Shown piece by piece: positions 27,750 to 37,559 of a stretch of DNA of 64,000 bases; positions within the stretch are counted from its first letter, which is position 1, and each line of letters starts with the position of its first letter. The translations under genes were made by a program, and so were the position numbers. The notes beneath the pieces were generated by a model. The model was not told where the DNA came from and did not search any database. It saw only the letters and a program-made list of their open reading frames with translations. This DNA comes from Candidatus Cloacimonetes bacterium HGW-Cloacimonetes-2 (GTDB lineage Bacteria > Cloacimonadota > Cloacimonadia > Cloacimonadales > Cloacimonadaceae), in NCBI GenBank assembly GCA_002842035.1, contig PHBP01000004.1:186001-250000 (forward strand), in the 5' to 3' direction.

Positions 27750-28991
27750 TTAATTTGCTGCTTTCCTCTTTGCTGCTACGGGAGCAATAAGCCCATATTG
27801 CGGGCTGGTCTCTCCCTTCACGACCTCAGCCGTGATCTGGCAGGTGGCGATATCCTTGCGATCCGGAATCTCATACATAATCTTCAGCATGAATTTCTCC
27901 ATTATGGATCGTAGTCCACGAGCCCCGGTCTTTTGGGTAATGGCTATCTTGGCAATTTCTTTCAGAGCTTCCTTGTCAAAGCCCAGCTCCACTCCATCCA
28001 GCTCAAAGAGCTTCTGATATTGCTTGCTGAGCGAGTTTCTGGGCTCCGTAAGGATATCGACAAGCGCATCCTCATCCAGTTCGTGTAAGGTGCAGATCAC
28101 GGGTAAGCGCCCGATCAGTTCCGGAATCAGGCCATACTTCAATAGATCGTGCGAGACGGTCTGATTGAGGATGTTCAGATCTGCTTTATCAGTTCCCAAT
28201 ACCACATCAAAGCCGATAGCTTTTTTAGCGGTACGTTCCTGGATGATCTTTTCCAATCCAAAGAAAGCTCCCCCGGCTATGAAAAGGATATTACGGGTAT
28301 CCATCTCGATGAAATCCTGCTGGGGATGCTTGCGTCCACCTTTGGGCGGAACGTTTACACGGGTCCCCTCAAGTATCTTGAGCAGAGCCTGTTGCACACC
28401 CTCACCCGAAACATCCCGGGTAATGGAAGGCGTCTCGGACTTGCGGCTGATCTTGTCGATCTCGTCGATATAGACGATCCCGCGTTCGGCTTTGGCAACA
28501 TCATAATCAGCATTCTGCAAGAGCCTTACGAGGATGTTTTCCACATCTTCGCCAACGTAGCCCGCTTCTGTGAGAGTCGTGGCATCAGAGATGGCAAAAG
28601 GCACCTTGAGAAAGCGTGCCAAAGTCTGCGCGATGAGAGTCTTACCGCTGCCGGTAGGTCCGATCATCAGGATATTGCTTTTCTCCAGATCGATCTCGTC
28701 TTTCTTGGTCTGACGGAATATCCGCTTGTAATGGTTATAGACCGCCACCGATATGATCTCCTTGGCGTTGGTCTGTCCGATTACGTATTGGTCGAGATAG
28801 CTTTTGATATCACTGGGCTTGGGTAGCTCAAACTGCTCTTCTTCAATCTCTGTTTCAGAGCTTTCCACGATGTTGTGACACATCTTGATACACTCGTCGC
28901 AGATGTTCCCCGCGATACCACGGATCAATTTATCTACTTCTCCTTCTGATTTTCCACAAAAGGAGCAGCTAAGGTTTCTATATTTTTCCAA
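27750..28991 (-). CDS. clpX: ATP-dependent Clp protease ATP-binding subunit ClpX
   Basis: A 413-residue AAA+ unfoldase that feeds proteins to ClpP. The N-terminal zinc domain is CSFCGKSE ... CDECIKMC, Walker A is [12 protein letters not shown], Walker B is [10 protein letters not shown], and the [27 protein letters not shown] segment contains the pore region. The IGF loop that docks on ClpP reads AIGFDVVLG. Gene order tig-clpP-clpX is standard. Confidence 0.97.
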   Translation of the reverse strand: MEKYRNLSCSFCGKSEGEVDKLIRGIAGNICDECIKMCHNIVESSETEIEEEQFELPKPSDIKSYLDQYVIGQTNAKEIISVAVYNHYKRIFRQTKKDEIDLEKSNILMIGPTGSGKTLIAQTLARFLKVPFAISDATTLTEAGYVGEDVENILVRLLQNADYDVAKAERGIVYIDEIDKISRKSETPSITRDVSGEGVQQALLKILEGTRVNVPPKGGRKHPQQDFIEMDTRNILFIAGGAFFGLEKIIQERTAKKAIGFDVVLGTDKADLNILNQTVSHDLLKYGLIPELIGRLPVICTLHELDEDALVDILTEPRNSLSKQYQKLFELDGVELGFDKEALKEIAKIAITQKTGARGLRSIMEKFMLKIMYEIPDRKDIATCQITAEVVKGETSPQYGLIAPVAAKRKAAN

Positions 28992-29019
28992 GGATTACCT
29001 CCTTATCTTGGTCTTGGCT

Positions 29020-29604
29020 TCACTTACGGTTTGTAATCACTTCGTCTATGATGCCGTATGCTTTGGCTTCTTCAGCACTCAGGAAATAGTTACGATCGGT
29101 ATCTTCAGCGATCTGTGTAATCGGCTTACCGGTATGCTTGTGCAGGATCTGATTCATTCTTTCTCTCAGATATAGTATTTCCTTTGCCTGAATCTCGATA
29201 TCTGCTGCTTGTCCCTGAGCTCCGCCCAGAGGCTGGTGAATCATTATTCTGCTATTGGGCAAAGCTATCCGCTTGCCGGGCTCACCTGCTGCCAAAAGAA
29301 CTGCTGCCATGGACGCTGCCTGGCCTATGCATATAGTACTCACTTTGGGGCGAACATACTGCATAGTATCGTAAATCGCCAATCCGGAAGAGATTACTCC
29401 ACCAGGGCTATTGATATACATATAGATATCTTTGTCCTGATCTTCGCCTTCCAGGTGCAAAAGCTGCGCCACGACGGAAGCCGCCAGATTATCTTCGATC
29501 ACGCCGCCTAAAAAGACTATTCTGTCTTTGAGCAAACGCGAATAGATGTCATAGGAACGTTCGGTTCTGCCTATCTGTTCTACTACAAAGGGTATGAAAC
29601 TCAT
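29020..29604 (-). CDS. clpP: ATP-dependent Clp protease proteolytic subunit
   Basis: A 194-residue serine protease forming the ClpP barrel. The catalytic Ser is in [14 protein letters not shown], the His in [16 protein letters not shown] and the Asp in [28 protein letters not shown] and the usual length support the call. It lies between tig (nine-base gap) and clpX (28-base gap). Confidence 0.97.
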   Translation of the reverse strand: MSFIPFVVEQIGRTERSYDIYSRLLKDRIVFLGGVIEDNLAASVVAQLLHLEGEDQDKDIYMYINSPGGVISSGLAIYDTMQYVRPKVSTICIGQAASMAAVLLAAGEPGKRIALPNSRIMIHQPLGGAQGQAADIEIQAKEILYLRERMNQILHKHTGKPITQIAEDTDRNYFLSAEEAKAYGIIDEVITNRK

Positions 29605-29613
29605 CGTGCCTCC

Positions 29614-30903
29614 TTAGGCCTCGGTATCCTCTGTTGTCGCTTCTTCGGCATCCTCTTCGTTGACCGGTTCCGGCACAAAGAATTCGCTCTTATCAGCCAA
29701 GTTTTTCAGGATATGATAGTTCTTTGCCACCTCGGCAAATTCCTCATCTTCGATATCTTTCTTGTGGGCTTCTTTCCAAGCTTCCAGGGTAAGATCTTCC
29801 AGGATTGCCTGATGCGTCATATATTCTGAAACCTGCTCTTCGCCGATCTCAGGATTCATTGCCTTGCGCAGATTGTTCATAATATAAACGTGAATCATCT
29901 CCTGAGCAATCTGCATCCGGATCTGACCCAGATAATACTTTTTGAGGGATTCATCGGTAATCGATTCCACCTGCTGTTGTGCCAGATACTCCAGAGTCTT
30001 CATCGGAAGATCAAAGTTATTCTCGGTAAAGAGATGCGAAATCACCGCATTGTTTTTGATATTGATGTTCTGATGCTCGTTTTTCAGGCTCATATCGCCC
30101 GCGATCTTGGCCTTCATCTGTTCCAGATTGTCAAATTCCAGATCCTTGGCAAATTCATCATCCAGAGCCGGGACCTGATTGCGCATCACGGAATTGACCA
30201 TCAGCTTGGCGGGATAGTTCTGCTCGGGATCAGGATCAGCCTTGAGGCTTGCCAATCCGTACATTACGAACTTGCCGGAAAGCTCTACTTCTACTTGATC
30301 ACCGGTCTTGGTGCCGATCAGTTCCGGGAATGAACGGAAAGGCTTGCTGTCGCCTGCATAAAGGCTGTAGTTCGTGGTATAAGGCGTACCCTTTACCTCA
30401 AAGGAAATCTCGCAATTTACTTCATCCTCTGCCACTGCAGTTTCGACATCTACCATCACGGCGTGTTCTGTCCGCAGCTCTTCGATATAGGCTGTCACCT
30501 GATCATCCAATTGCAGGGGCTGGAAAGGTATCTTCAAGCCATCAAGGCTCTTAAATTCTATCTGAGGCTCGGTCTCGATCTCTATCTTGATCACCATCTC
30601 CTTGCCCTTTTCCCATTCGATGTCCTTGACCTCGGGGTAGAGCAAATAGTGAATATCGTGTTCTTTGCTTGCTTCGCCAAAGGCATCATCTACCACGTCC
30701 TTTTGGAAATAGTCTTCGATCCTGTCGGCATACATTCTCTCCACCATTGCAAGCGGTGCTTTGCCTTTGCGAAAACCGGGCACAACCGCTTCCTTGGCTG
30801 CTTGGCTGAGATACTTTTTGTAATACTTTTCAATCCTCTCCGGTTCCACGATCAGGATGACTTCCTTGCTTGTGGCGTTGATGGGGTTGATGGTTACTTG
30901 CAC
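29614..30903 (-). CDS. tig: Trigger factor
   Basis: A 429-residue ribosome-associated chaperone. The ribosome-binding signature is VPGFRKGKAPLAMVE. The PPIase region is diverged, and the C-terminal helical chaperone domain is present, ending in an acidic Glu-rich tail. I chose the GTG at 30901-30903, which gives MQVTINPINATSKEV and has AAGGAG six bases upstream; an in-frame ATG at 30930 overlaps close to the tRNA gene and lacks a ribosome site. Confidence 0.93.
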   Translation of the reverse strand: MQVTINPINATSKEVILIVEPERIEKYYKKYLSQAAKEAVVPGFRKGKAPLAMVERMYADRIEDYFQKDVVDDAFGEASKEHDIHYLLYPEVKDIEWEKGKEMVIKIEIETEPQIEFKSLDGLKIPFQPLQLDDQVTAYIEELRTEHAVMVDVETAVAEDEVNCEISFEVKGTPYTTNYSLYAGDSKPFRSFPELIGTKTGDQVEVELSGKFVMYGLASLKADPDPEQNYPAKLMVNSVMRNQVPALDDEFAKDLEFDNLEQMKAKIAGDMSLKNEHQNINIKNNAVISHLFTENNFDLPMKTLEYLAQQQVESITDESLKKYYLGQIRMQIAQEMIHVYIMNNLRKAMNPEIGEEQVSEYMTHQAILEDLTLEAWKEAHKKDIEDEEFAEVAKNYHILKNLADKSEFFVPEPVNEEDAEEATTEDTEA

Positions 30904-30934
30904 TGTATTCTCCTTAGTTTTTATCTTCATAAAT

Positions 30935-31019
30935 TGGTGCGAAAGAGGGGACTCGAACCCCTACAGGTTTCCCTACTGGATCCTAAGTCCAGCGCGTCTG
31001 CCAATTCCGCCACTTTCGC
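30935..31019 (-). tRNA. tRNA-Leu, anticodon TAG
   Basis: On the minus strand the acceptor stem GCGAAAG pairs with CTTTCGC, followed by A and an encoded CCA. The anticodon stem CTGGA/TCCAG encloses the loop CTTAGGA, giving TAG, which reads CUA/CUN leucine codons. The long variable arm typical of tRNA-Leu (TAGGGAAACCTGTA) and the T arm GGGGTTCGAGTCCCC are complete. Confidence 0.97.
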
Positions 31020-31164
31020 ACGCTTTAGGCATTTCTCGTGTAAACTTGTAAAGTCTGTCCATTTTTTTGGAATAGCCCTCTTCTGTCAAGTCTGAATTCA
31101 GCTCGGGTAAAACTGCTGCTATGATTGGTCTTAACTGCCAAAGACAGGCGCATTGTCGATCGTC

Positions 31165-31803
31165 CTAGACCCTTATCCTATCTGCCAGATGGAGAAAGAA
31201 CTCGCGAGACCAGCTTTCCAAAGCCCCGGCATTCTCAATAAAAGGCATCACATCCTCTGCCGCCTGTTTGAAATCGACTTGCGAGATTCGCTCTTTCAGA
31301 ATCTGGCGAAAGTAGCCCTCATTAAGTTCCTGAGCAGAGGATAAATGTCCGCTTTGCTTTAGTCTGGCCTCCAAATGAGCCAGATTGAGAGATATACCCC
31401 TGCGGACAAACCAGATCAGATCATACCAATCCCTGCCTTTCACCCTTGAGAGCCTGCCCCTTGCCAAAACAGCGTGCATCTTGCCTGCGAAAAGATCCTG
31501 GATGGACATCACGCGAACACTGAAGGGAATCGGCTCCAAGATGAATTTGCTCTCACTGGCAAATGCGCAGGGCGGGTGCGGATCAATCTCAAGCTTTACA
31601 CTGCTGAGTTCATCTCGGTGCAGGCTTTTCAAATCTGTGGCTGGTATCTCAAGATTGAGCAGAGTTTGCAAAGTGTTGGCTTTCACAAAGGCAGATTCTA
31701 TCACGCTATCCTTCTTCAATACCAGCTCTGTCCTGGCTACAATGCCCCAGGCAGCGAGTTCCCTGCGCACATATTCCAGATACTTTACCAGGCTGAAATC
31801 TGT
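31165..31803 (-). pseudogene. Truncated AbiEii-type nucleotidyltransferase toxin
   Basis: The open frame covers the C-terminal part of an AbiEii/AbiGii-like nucleotidyltransferase: EYVRRELAAWGIVAR, SVRVMSIQDLFAGKMHAVLARG and RVKGRDWYDLIWFVRRG are typical. The N-terminal region with the nucleotidyltransferase active-site motif (GGT...S.D.DF) is absent. A stop codon (31804-31806) closes the frame upstream, and the previous gene is itself cut at the same spot, so an internal deletion has joined the two. It should not be catalytically active. Confidence 0.75.
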
Positions 31804-32128
31804 CTATAGCTGTCTCAAAGAGCTTCTTCCTGCCCGTGCACACAGATGTAACGCTGTGAACCGCCTCCGGAATCAAGCTGTAACTTGAGAGGGCGTAATC
31901 CAGCGAAATGTAGGAAGGACCATACAGAAGATTGGCCGTTTGCTCCAGGGAAAGCTCTCTCCCAAAGCGCTCCGGGAGTATGTATAGACCGCTTTTGAGC
32001 GCAATTATTTCACCTGAGCTCAGGAGCTTGCTGATCTTGTTTCGCGGATAGCGATAATCCTTGAAAATATGCTTAAGGAACTGGTAATCAAAAGGCTGCT
32101 GCTTGATCTTGAGTAGCTGCTCGGCCAT
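31706..32128 (-). pseudogene. Truncated AbiEi-type antitoxin (winged-helix N-terminal part)
   Basis: The first 110 or so residues match an AbiEi antitoxin: a winged-helix start (FDYQFLKHIFKDYRYPRNKISKLLSSGEIIALKSGLYILP) and SYISLDYALSSYSLIPEAVHSVTSV. After FETAIDRFQ the frame enters unrelated sequence that is the AbiEii gene read in another frame, and ends at 31706. The C-terminal antitoxin domain is missing. The ATG at 32126-32128 (MAEQLLKIKQ) follows GGTGGTAAAG. The DNA-binding part and its likely operator are preserved. Confidence 0.75.
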
Positions 32129-32136
32129 CTTTACCA

Positions 32137-32167
32137 CCACTATGTTGACAATAAATCAACATAGTGG
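32137..32167. promoter_or_regulatory. Perfect 12-bp inverted repeat, likely AbiEi operator
   Basis: CCACTATGTTGA at 32137-32148 and TCAACATAGTGG at 32156-32167 are perfect reverse complements separated by seven bases (CAATAAA). The palindrome sits just upstream of the antitoxin start codon. AbiEi proteins repress their own promoter by binding inverted repeats, so this is a probable operator. No T-run follows, which speaks against a terminator. Confidence 0.65.
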
Positions 32168-32468
32168 CTGTATGTCGAAAGAATTCCATCGAAGATCGGA
32201 GATTGTTTTTTGTCTGTTTCAGGAGCTCATATTAGGCGATTTACGGGCAGATAATCCAGAATTAGACATTACATGCCAGATTGCACTAAAGACCCACCAA
32301 AAGGCGATATTGCGCTTCTCTCTCGAAGAAGTGGATTGGATGGTCAGTTCCCTTAGGCGATTAACGAATGAAGTCACATGGTGTGTATCTGGGAAGGGTT
32401 TCTCAAATCTAGTGATTTGAATTGCTGATTGGTCGTGGGGTTGACAAACTATAAGAGTAGCAAAGGTA
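32168..32468. other. Gap of about 300 bp with no supported gene
   Basis: One plus-strand open frame (32103-32420) spans it, but it runs through the palindrome, has no ribosome site and resembles nothing known. TTGACAAACTATAAG near 32442 could be part of a promoter. Confidence 0.4.
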
Positions 32469-32504
32469 AAGCGGAGGTCTATTGGCAATTTTAGATCTCC
32501 GCTT
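32469..32504 (-). terminator. Hairpin downstream of the sorting-domain pseudogene
   Basis: AAGCGGAG at 32469-32476 pairs with CTCCGCTT at 32497-32504. On the minus strand it lies 15 bases beyond the stop of the gene at 32519 and is followed by TTTACCTTTG, an imperfect T-rich tract. Confidence 0.5.
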
Positions 32505-32518
32505 GTAGTTCTATCCTA

Positions 32519-33620
32519 CTATTTTACTATGCACATTTTCTTAGTTATTGCTCTGCCTTTGTATGTCATCCTATAGAAGTAAACTCCTGAGCCCATTGAC
32601 CTGTTGTTCCGGTCTCTGCCATCCCATACCAGCTCTATGGTAGCCTTTGGTAAGGGACTCATACCGTGTTTCCTTGACCAACTGCCCGCGAATGTTATAA
32701 ATAGCCAGTTGCGCAGGAGCATCTTCTGGGACCTCAAAGGCTATTGTGGTTGTAGGGTTGAATGGATTTGGGTAGTTTTTATGTAAAACAAACGAGATTG
32801 GAACTGGTGGATATGATTCGCTGACTCTAGAGTCACATGATTGCGGAAAGTGTTCTCGCTCTCCACCTCCTTTCACCCAGCAATCTGTTGCTCTGCGGAT
32901 GGCTATGTTGTTGCCCCAATAGCTATAGTAACCGTTTTCACCGTCAAACTGTTCATGCTTCCCTACCCTACTTTTAACTTCTCGCTCCGATAAGCCATCC
33001 CTAATCCTGACGATCTTCAAATCCTCTATGCCAATATTGTATTTGTAAGCATCATCAGTTCCAGATACTAAAATAGCATCCTTCCGGCAGTCCAGCGTTG
33101 TCATAGTTGTGTCGGTAGTATCTGCATTTATGAGGAATTTCAGTTCTGTCTGGTGAGATCCTGCGCCCTTCAAAGAGATGTTCGAACCCATGACGATCTG
33201 GTCGCTAAAGTTATAGACACCGGGTGGGATATAGATTTGAGCATGAATACCTTGATTTGCGATATTATCTCTCATCCAGATTACTAACTTCGTGAAAGTA
33301 AAAGAGTCGTCTTCTTCATAATCTGGTACAGCAGGTGGAATGTGATGATGAGTTGAATCACTAAGGGAATAGTATGTTAAAGAATCGGGGATAGCTCGCA
33401 CATTGATTGTGAACACAGAATCAATTACGGCACTTGATCCTGCAGATCTCCACGAAGAGTACACAAAAGCTGAAACGTTCACTGTAGCCGGTGGAGTCAT
33501 ATCACCATCGGGAACTACATCACTTTCAGTTTGAAACTCGGCATCTATTACAAAACCATATAAGCTAATAGAATATAACAACGCAAAGCACAAAAGTAGT
33601 AACATAACTGATTTAATCAT
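32519..33620 (-). pseudogene. Beta-helix surface protein with sorting domain, frameshifted
   Basis: The gene starts at ATG 33618-33620 with AGGTGAGG upstream and a signal peptide (MIKSVMLLLLCFALLYSIS). It has a pectate-lyase-like start of a right-handed beta-helix (AQIYIPPGVYNFSDQIVMGS) and then jumps to a sorting domain (HKNYPNPFNPTTTIAFEV). The helix domain looks too short, suggesting an internal deletion. Within the sorting domain the frame changes: WDGRDRNNRSMGSGVYFYR continues in another frame. One extra base in the CC pair at 32629-32630 explains it. The protein is probably not exported correctly. It is downstream of two unknown secreted proteins. Confidence 0.75.
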
Positions 33621-33629
33621 GGATTTGCC

Positions 33630-34673
33630 TCACCTATCTGATACATCTGCATAGAAGTACAGTTTAGTACCGTCCCAGGTGGGAGCAATGCTGTAAACTG
33701 TAAATAATGCTAATGATCCGTTTTCCTTTAATAATGAGAAATCGATTCTCGTGTCAAGATTGTATGCTTTTAGCTTGTCTGGGTATCCTGGTTCCGCATA
33801 AAACACAATATTCGCATCTTTGCATATTTTTGCTATATAACCATGATCAAGTGAGGCTTTAATTGGAAACCGTACACTATTACCTGTTTGCTTATCATGA
33901 CACTTGAGATCAAGAGTTGGATACTCATCCCAAACATGTATGATATAACGATTGTCTGATGAAACGCCAAATGTTGAATAGGGATACATACTGCCCCCGG
34001 TGGAGACAAGCGAAAGCTCACCACCATCCAGTCGCGAACGTTTTACATTAACTCCTTCATAATAAACAAAATCTTCGCTTTCTGAGTAAAAAGCATTAAC
34101 ACAAATGCTATCTATTGTGGGAATATAACCAATATCTCCTGAACGCAGATCCATCCAAGATAAGAATTCGGTAAATCTGGAAGGCGGTCCGTATCCGTGA
34201 GATGTATAAGTAATAAAGTTTCCCAGATCCGAAACAATCGGGTTTCTCAGTGTTCTTACACTCTCGGATGTAAGTTGCCTGGATACCATCGTATTCAAAT
34301 CAAGCTCGTGGATATTCTTATCTTTTGAGGCAAAATAGAGCTTGCTACCATCGGGAGATTGGGACAAACGGGCTGGCTGTTGCTGGAGGGTATAGATGTT
34401 ATCAGTTATGCTCACCGGACGGATTGTGTCCGTCTCCGATATCCACAGCTTTTCTCCATAGAAGATGATCCGATTGTCTTTGGTCGTATATATATCCCAA
34501 AATCCGGTGGTACCGAAGTTTAAGTCCACTTTCTTTATCTTCCTGAATCCGGTGCCATCCGCATTGATAATGCATAGCCAAGGTTCTACAGGCGGGTAAG
34601 ATGGCTCTGTCAGACATGAATTCAAGAGTAGCATGAGACCAAGTAGTATAACCAAGTATATATATCTTTTCAT
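33630..34673 (-). CDS. Lipoprotein with WD40/TolB-like propeller repeats
   Basis: A 347-residue protein with a lipoprotein signal (VILLGLMLLLNSC). The body contains propeller-like units (PWLCIINADGTGFRKIKK, LSQSPDGSKLYFASKDKNIHELDL, APTWDGTKLYFYAD), similar to TolB/PD40 repeats. Function is unknown. It is separated by nine bases from each neighbour, so it is probably co-transcribed with them. Confidence 0.65.
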   Translation of the reverse strand: MKRYIYLVILLGLMLLLNSCLTEPSYPPVEPWLCIINADGTGFRKIKKVDLNFGTTGFWDIYTTKDNRIIFYGEKLWISETDTIRPVSITDNIYTLQQQPARLSQSPDGSKLYFASKDKNIHELDLNTMVSRQLTSESVRTLRNPIVSDLGNFITYTSHGYGPPSRFTEFLSWMDLRSGDIGYIPTIDSICVNAFYSESEDFVYYEGVNVKRSRLDGGELSLVSTGGSMYPYSTFGVSSDNRYIIHVWDEYPTLDLKCHDKQTGNSVRFPIKASLDHGYIAKICKDANIVFYAEPGYPDKLKAYNLDTRIDFSLLKENGSLALFTVYSIAPTWDGTKLYFYADVSDR

Positions 34674-34682
34674 TTCTTCCTC

Positions 34683-35435
34683 CTATCTATCTGATCTGTG
34701 GAATTCTGTGATCTGGTACTTACTTTGTTTTACCAGACCTGCGTTACCTTCGAAAAGTTCCGGATTATCCAGATACACAGCCATTAGCTTGGCTGGCAGT
34801 AGCTTGGGTACCGCTTCCGAGAAATAGACTTTCGTTAGTTCCTGCACAGCTTGTCTGATTTCAGGACTAATGCCTTCCACAACAGGAACATCTAGTGCTC
34901 TCACAAAGCAATTCAAGCTTGATCTTCCCAGCGAGAAGCTCTCTCTTTGGCTTAGGCTCGAAAACACTGGCATTGCGATATCTTGCGGTAAACTGGGATT
35001 ACTTGCTCTGGTGTTTTGATTTTTCATAGTCAGGATTCTTGTATCCACTTCTGCGCTTGATAATAGGATAGGTCTTTGTTCTATCCCGTCCTCATCAAAA
35101 CCCCAATACTCCAGCAAGGTATTATTCTGCAGATCAATTCTGTAATAGAGGATGTTGCCGTCGAAGTCCTCCCTGATAGTTGCCACATCGCCAATCCGCT
35201 GGGTAACCTCCAGGCTGCATAGCTCCGGATCTTCCCTTTGTGAAGAGTGATCCGCTATCTCATATTGGACATAATCCCCCGCCTGCAGATCATTCCCAAA
35301 ACGAAGTGGAAAAGTTGACTGCACGTAAGCCAGCATATCCCTTTGAGCCTCAGACTCCATTTGAGAGTCATCTTCATAAGCGGTTGCCCAGACCATCGAG
35401 CAACAGATCAACATAACGATACATGAAAAAATCAC
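34683..35435 (-). CDS. Hypothetical secreted protein
   Basis: A 250-residue protein with an N-terminal hydrophobic segment (CIVMLICCSMVWATA) and a polar, beta-rich body. I recognise no family. The start is uncertain: GTG at 35435 is the first in frame, without a good ribosome site, and an ATG seven codons later is possible. It appears to head the three-gene group ending at 32519. Confidence 0.5.
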   Translation of the reverse strand: MIFSCIVMLICCSMVWATAYEDDSQMESEAQRDMLAYVQSTFPLRFGNDLQAGDYVQYEIADHSSQREDPELCSLEVTQRIGDVATIREDFDGNILYYRIDLQNNTLLEYWGFDEDGIEQRPILLSSAEVDTRILTMKNQNTRASNPSLPQDIAMPVFSSLSQRESFSLGRSSLNCFVRALDVPVVEGISPEIRQAVQELTKVYFSEAVPKLLPAKLMAVYLDNPELFEGNAGLVKQSKYQITEFHRSDR

Positions 35436-35532
35436 TAATTTTCAGCATTTATTCATCTTTCTTCTCCTATGTTTTATGCCAAAAACATACTGGTGATTAT
35501 CATCCAGATTGTCAATTACTTTCTTTCTCATC

Positions 35533-36229
35533 TCACATCCCCCCGTTTTTTAAACAAGGCAGGATCAGTTGTTGGTTTTCTAGCCACACTTCGTTGAACG
35601 GATTGATTTTATATCGGGTTACTGTGCTGAAGCAAACTTCAACCAGTAGTGTCAGCCGGTAATAGACGAAGACATAGATCTTTTTCCACGTTTTGTTAGT
35701 ATAGGACATGACACTGGGAAATGCCTGCAGATAGTGATAGGCAAACCTTTTCAGGAATATAGGAAACACATTGTCAGCAGTAGGATTTGATTCATGTTTT
35801 GCAGTCGTGTGTAGGAGGTCAACTGGATCTTTTCCAGCCATAGGATCGTTTGAAATGGCGGTGCACCTCTTCTATCTTCCAGCGTAACCGGTATGTCCTC
35901 AAAGCTTTTAGTGCTATTTTCTCAAGAGTCAGGCCGGGTTCATACGGAAAGTCGCAAAAGAAGTAAAAGAACCCGCCTTGCTTGCCAGAACCGTGCCGCG
36001 CCACGACCAGCCAGGTCTCCAGGGTTTCCGGATCCTTGACCGGATGGGAATCCAGCCTGATCCCCACCCGCTTGACTCCGCATTTGAACATTCTGTTGGA
36101 TGCTTTATCCTGGACGCTGAAGTTTAGTTTCACCGACTTTGCGACCTCAAGAAAACTGCGCTCACAGCCTCCGGTTATGAGGCTTCTGTCACCTGTGGAA
36201 TTTGAGATTGTGTCGCCACAGCACAGCAA
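35533..36229 (-). pseudogene. IS4-family transposase relic
   Basis: Two overlapping frames together resemble the C-terminal half of an IS4-type DDE transposase. The upstream frame (35819-36229) holds the Y(2)R(3)E(6)K signature as YRLRWKIEEVHRHFK. The continuation LKRFAYHYLQAFP is in another frame (35533-35841), so a frameshift lies near 35830. The N-terminal half with the first catalytic Asp residues is missing. No clear terminal inverted repeats were found. Confidence 0.7.
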
Positions 36230-36297
36230 ACAGTCCTCTTAGTTTAGTGCCACAGACTTAAGAGCATTCCTTGGCTGGTCAGGAAGAATAATCCCTA

Positions 36298-37134
36298 CTA
36301 CTCACCCAAAGCTGCATTGTCGATCAGACGTACCCGATCGATAAAAACTGCCATTATGATCCGTGAACTGCTATCCACCTGTTTTAATGGCTGCAGATTC
36401 TCACTATCCACGATCTGGATATAGTCCACCTGCCCGTATTGGGAGCAATGCTCCTCCGCAATTTGTTGTAATTTCGTGGCGTCCCTTTCTCCGGAAGCTG
36501 TGGCCTGCTGTACCAGCTTGATCGCCTGGGAAAGGCACAATGCCCTCTGCCGCTGCGCCGGATCCAGATAGCTATTACGCGAGCTCATTGCCAGGCCATC
36601 CGCTTCTCTTACGATCGGACAAGCCACAATCCTGGATTCTAGATTCAGATCCCGCAGCATAGTTTGCAATACTTTCACCTGCTGGAAGTCTTTGGATCCC
36701 ATAAAGATATGATCTGGCTTTACGATGTTGACCAGCTTGAGCACAATGGTCGCCACACCGCGGAAATGCCCGGGACGGCTGGCACCACAGAGGATACCGG
36801 AAAGACCTTCCACCTCCACCCAAGTTTTGTAGTTCGGTGGATATATCTGCTCGTTTGTAGGGAAAAAGACGTAATCTACCCTGTATTGCGAGAGTAAGTG
36901 CAGATCCCGCTCCAGATCACGGGGATAGCTGCTGAGATCCTCGTTGGGACCAAACTGGCTGGGATTGACATATATTGATACTATCGTGATATCGCAGTTG
37001 TCGTTACTGGCTTTGACCAGCGAGAGATGCCCCTCGTGCAGATAGCCCATCGTGGGCACAAAACCGATGCTTTTGTCTGTAGGTAATTCCCGCCGGACTA
37101 CACGCATTTCTGCGATTGTATGTACAAGTTGCAT
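36298..37134 (-). CDS. panC: Pantothenate synthetase (pantoate-beta-alanine ligase)
   Basis: A 278-residue enzyme that joins pantoate and beta-alanine using ATP. FVPTMGYLHEGHLSLV contains the HIGH-like motif, and VNPSQFGPNEDLSSYPRDLERD, FMGSKDFQQV and GLAMSSRNSYL (KMSKS-like) are typical. The start overlaps the panD stop by one base (TAATG), which couples the two steps of the pathway. Confidence 0.97.
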   Translation of the reverse strand: MQLVHTIAEMRVVRRELPTDKSIGFVPTMGYLHEGHLSLVKASNDNCDITIVSIYVNPSQFGPNEDLSSYPRDLERDLHLLSQYRVDYVFFPTNEQIYPPNYKTWVEVEGLSGILCGASRPGHFRGVATIVLKLVNIVKPDHIFMGSKDFQQVKVLQTMLRDLNLESRIVACPIVREADGLAMSSRNSYLDPAQRQRALCLSQAIKLVQQATASGERDATKLQQIAEEHCSQYGQVDYIQIVDSENLQPLKQVDSSSRIIMAVFIDRVRLIDNAALGE

Positions 37135-37487
37135 TAGTGTTTTATGACTTTGTTTTGCTCGTCCACTATCACGATCGTGGGACGGTGATTTGCCGCTTCC
37201 CGATCGTCCATCATCCCGTAATTAATAATGATTACTTTGTCACCTGCCATAGCCAGTCTGGCTGCGGCTCCGTTGATCCCAATCTCGCCGCTTCCGCGCT
37301 TTCCCAGGATCACATAGGTGGAAAATCTGGCACCGTTATTTATGTTAAAGACCTCCACCCTCTCGAATTCGCGCATTCCGCTGGCGTCGAGCAGGTCTTG
37401 GTCGATACTGATGCTGCCATTGTAATTGAGGTCGCATTCAGTCACCGTAGCCCGGTGAATCTTGGACAGAAGTATTTGCCTGAGCAT
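37134..37487 (-). CDS. panD: Aspartate 1-decarboxylase
   Basis: A 117-residue pyruvoyl enzyme making beta-alanine from aspartate, the substrate for PanC. Self-cleavage is expected between Gly24 and Ser25 (NYNGSISID); the HRATVTE and INGAAARLAMAGDKVIIINYG motifs are present. The ATG at 37485-37487 has GAGGA four bases upstream, and the longer frame upstream is not needed. Confidence 0.96.
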   Translation of the reverse strand: MLRQILLSKIHRATVTECDLNYNGSISIDQDLLDASGMREFERVEVFNINNGARFSTYVILGKRGSGEIGINGAAARLAMAGDKVIIINYGMMDDREAANHRPTIVIVDEQNKVIKH

Positions 37488-37559
37488 TAAATCCTCATTT
37501 TTTAGTATGATATAAGACAAAATAGTTGTAAGGCTCTGGCTGTCAATCAAAATCAGCAA

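Noticed and set aside
32137-32167. Palindrome near 32150 as a transcription terminator.
   Set aside because: No T-run on either strand and it lies directly before a gene start; an operator is the better reading.
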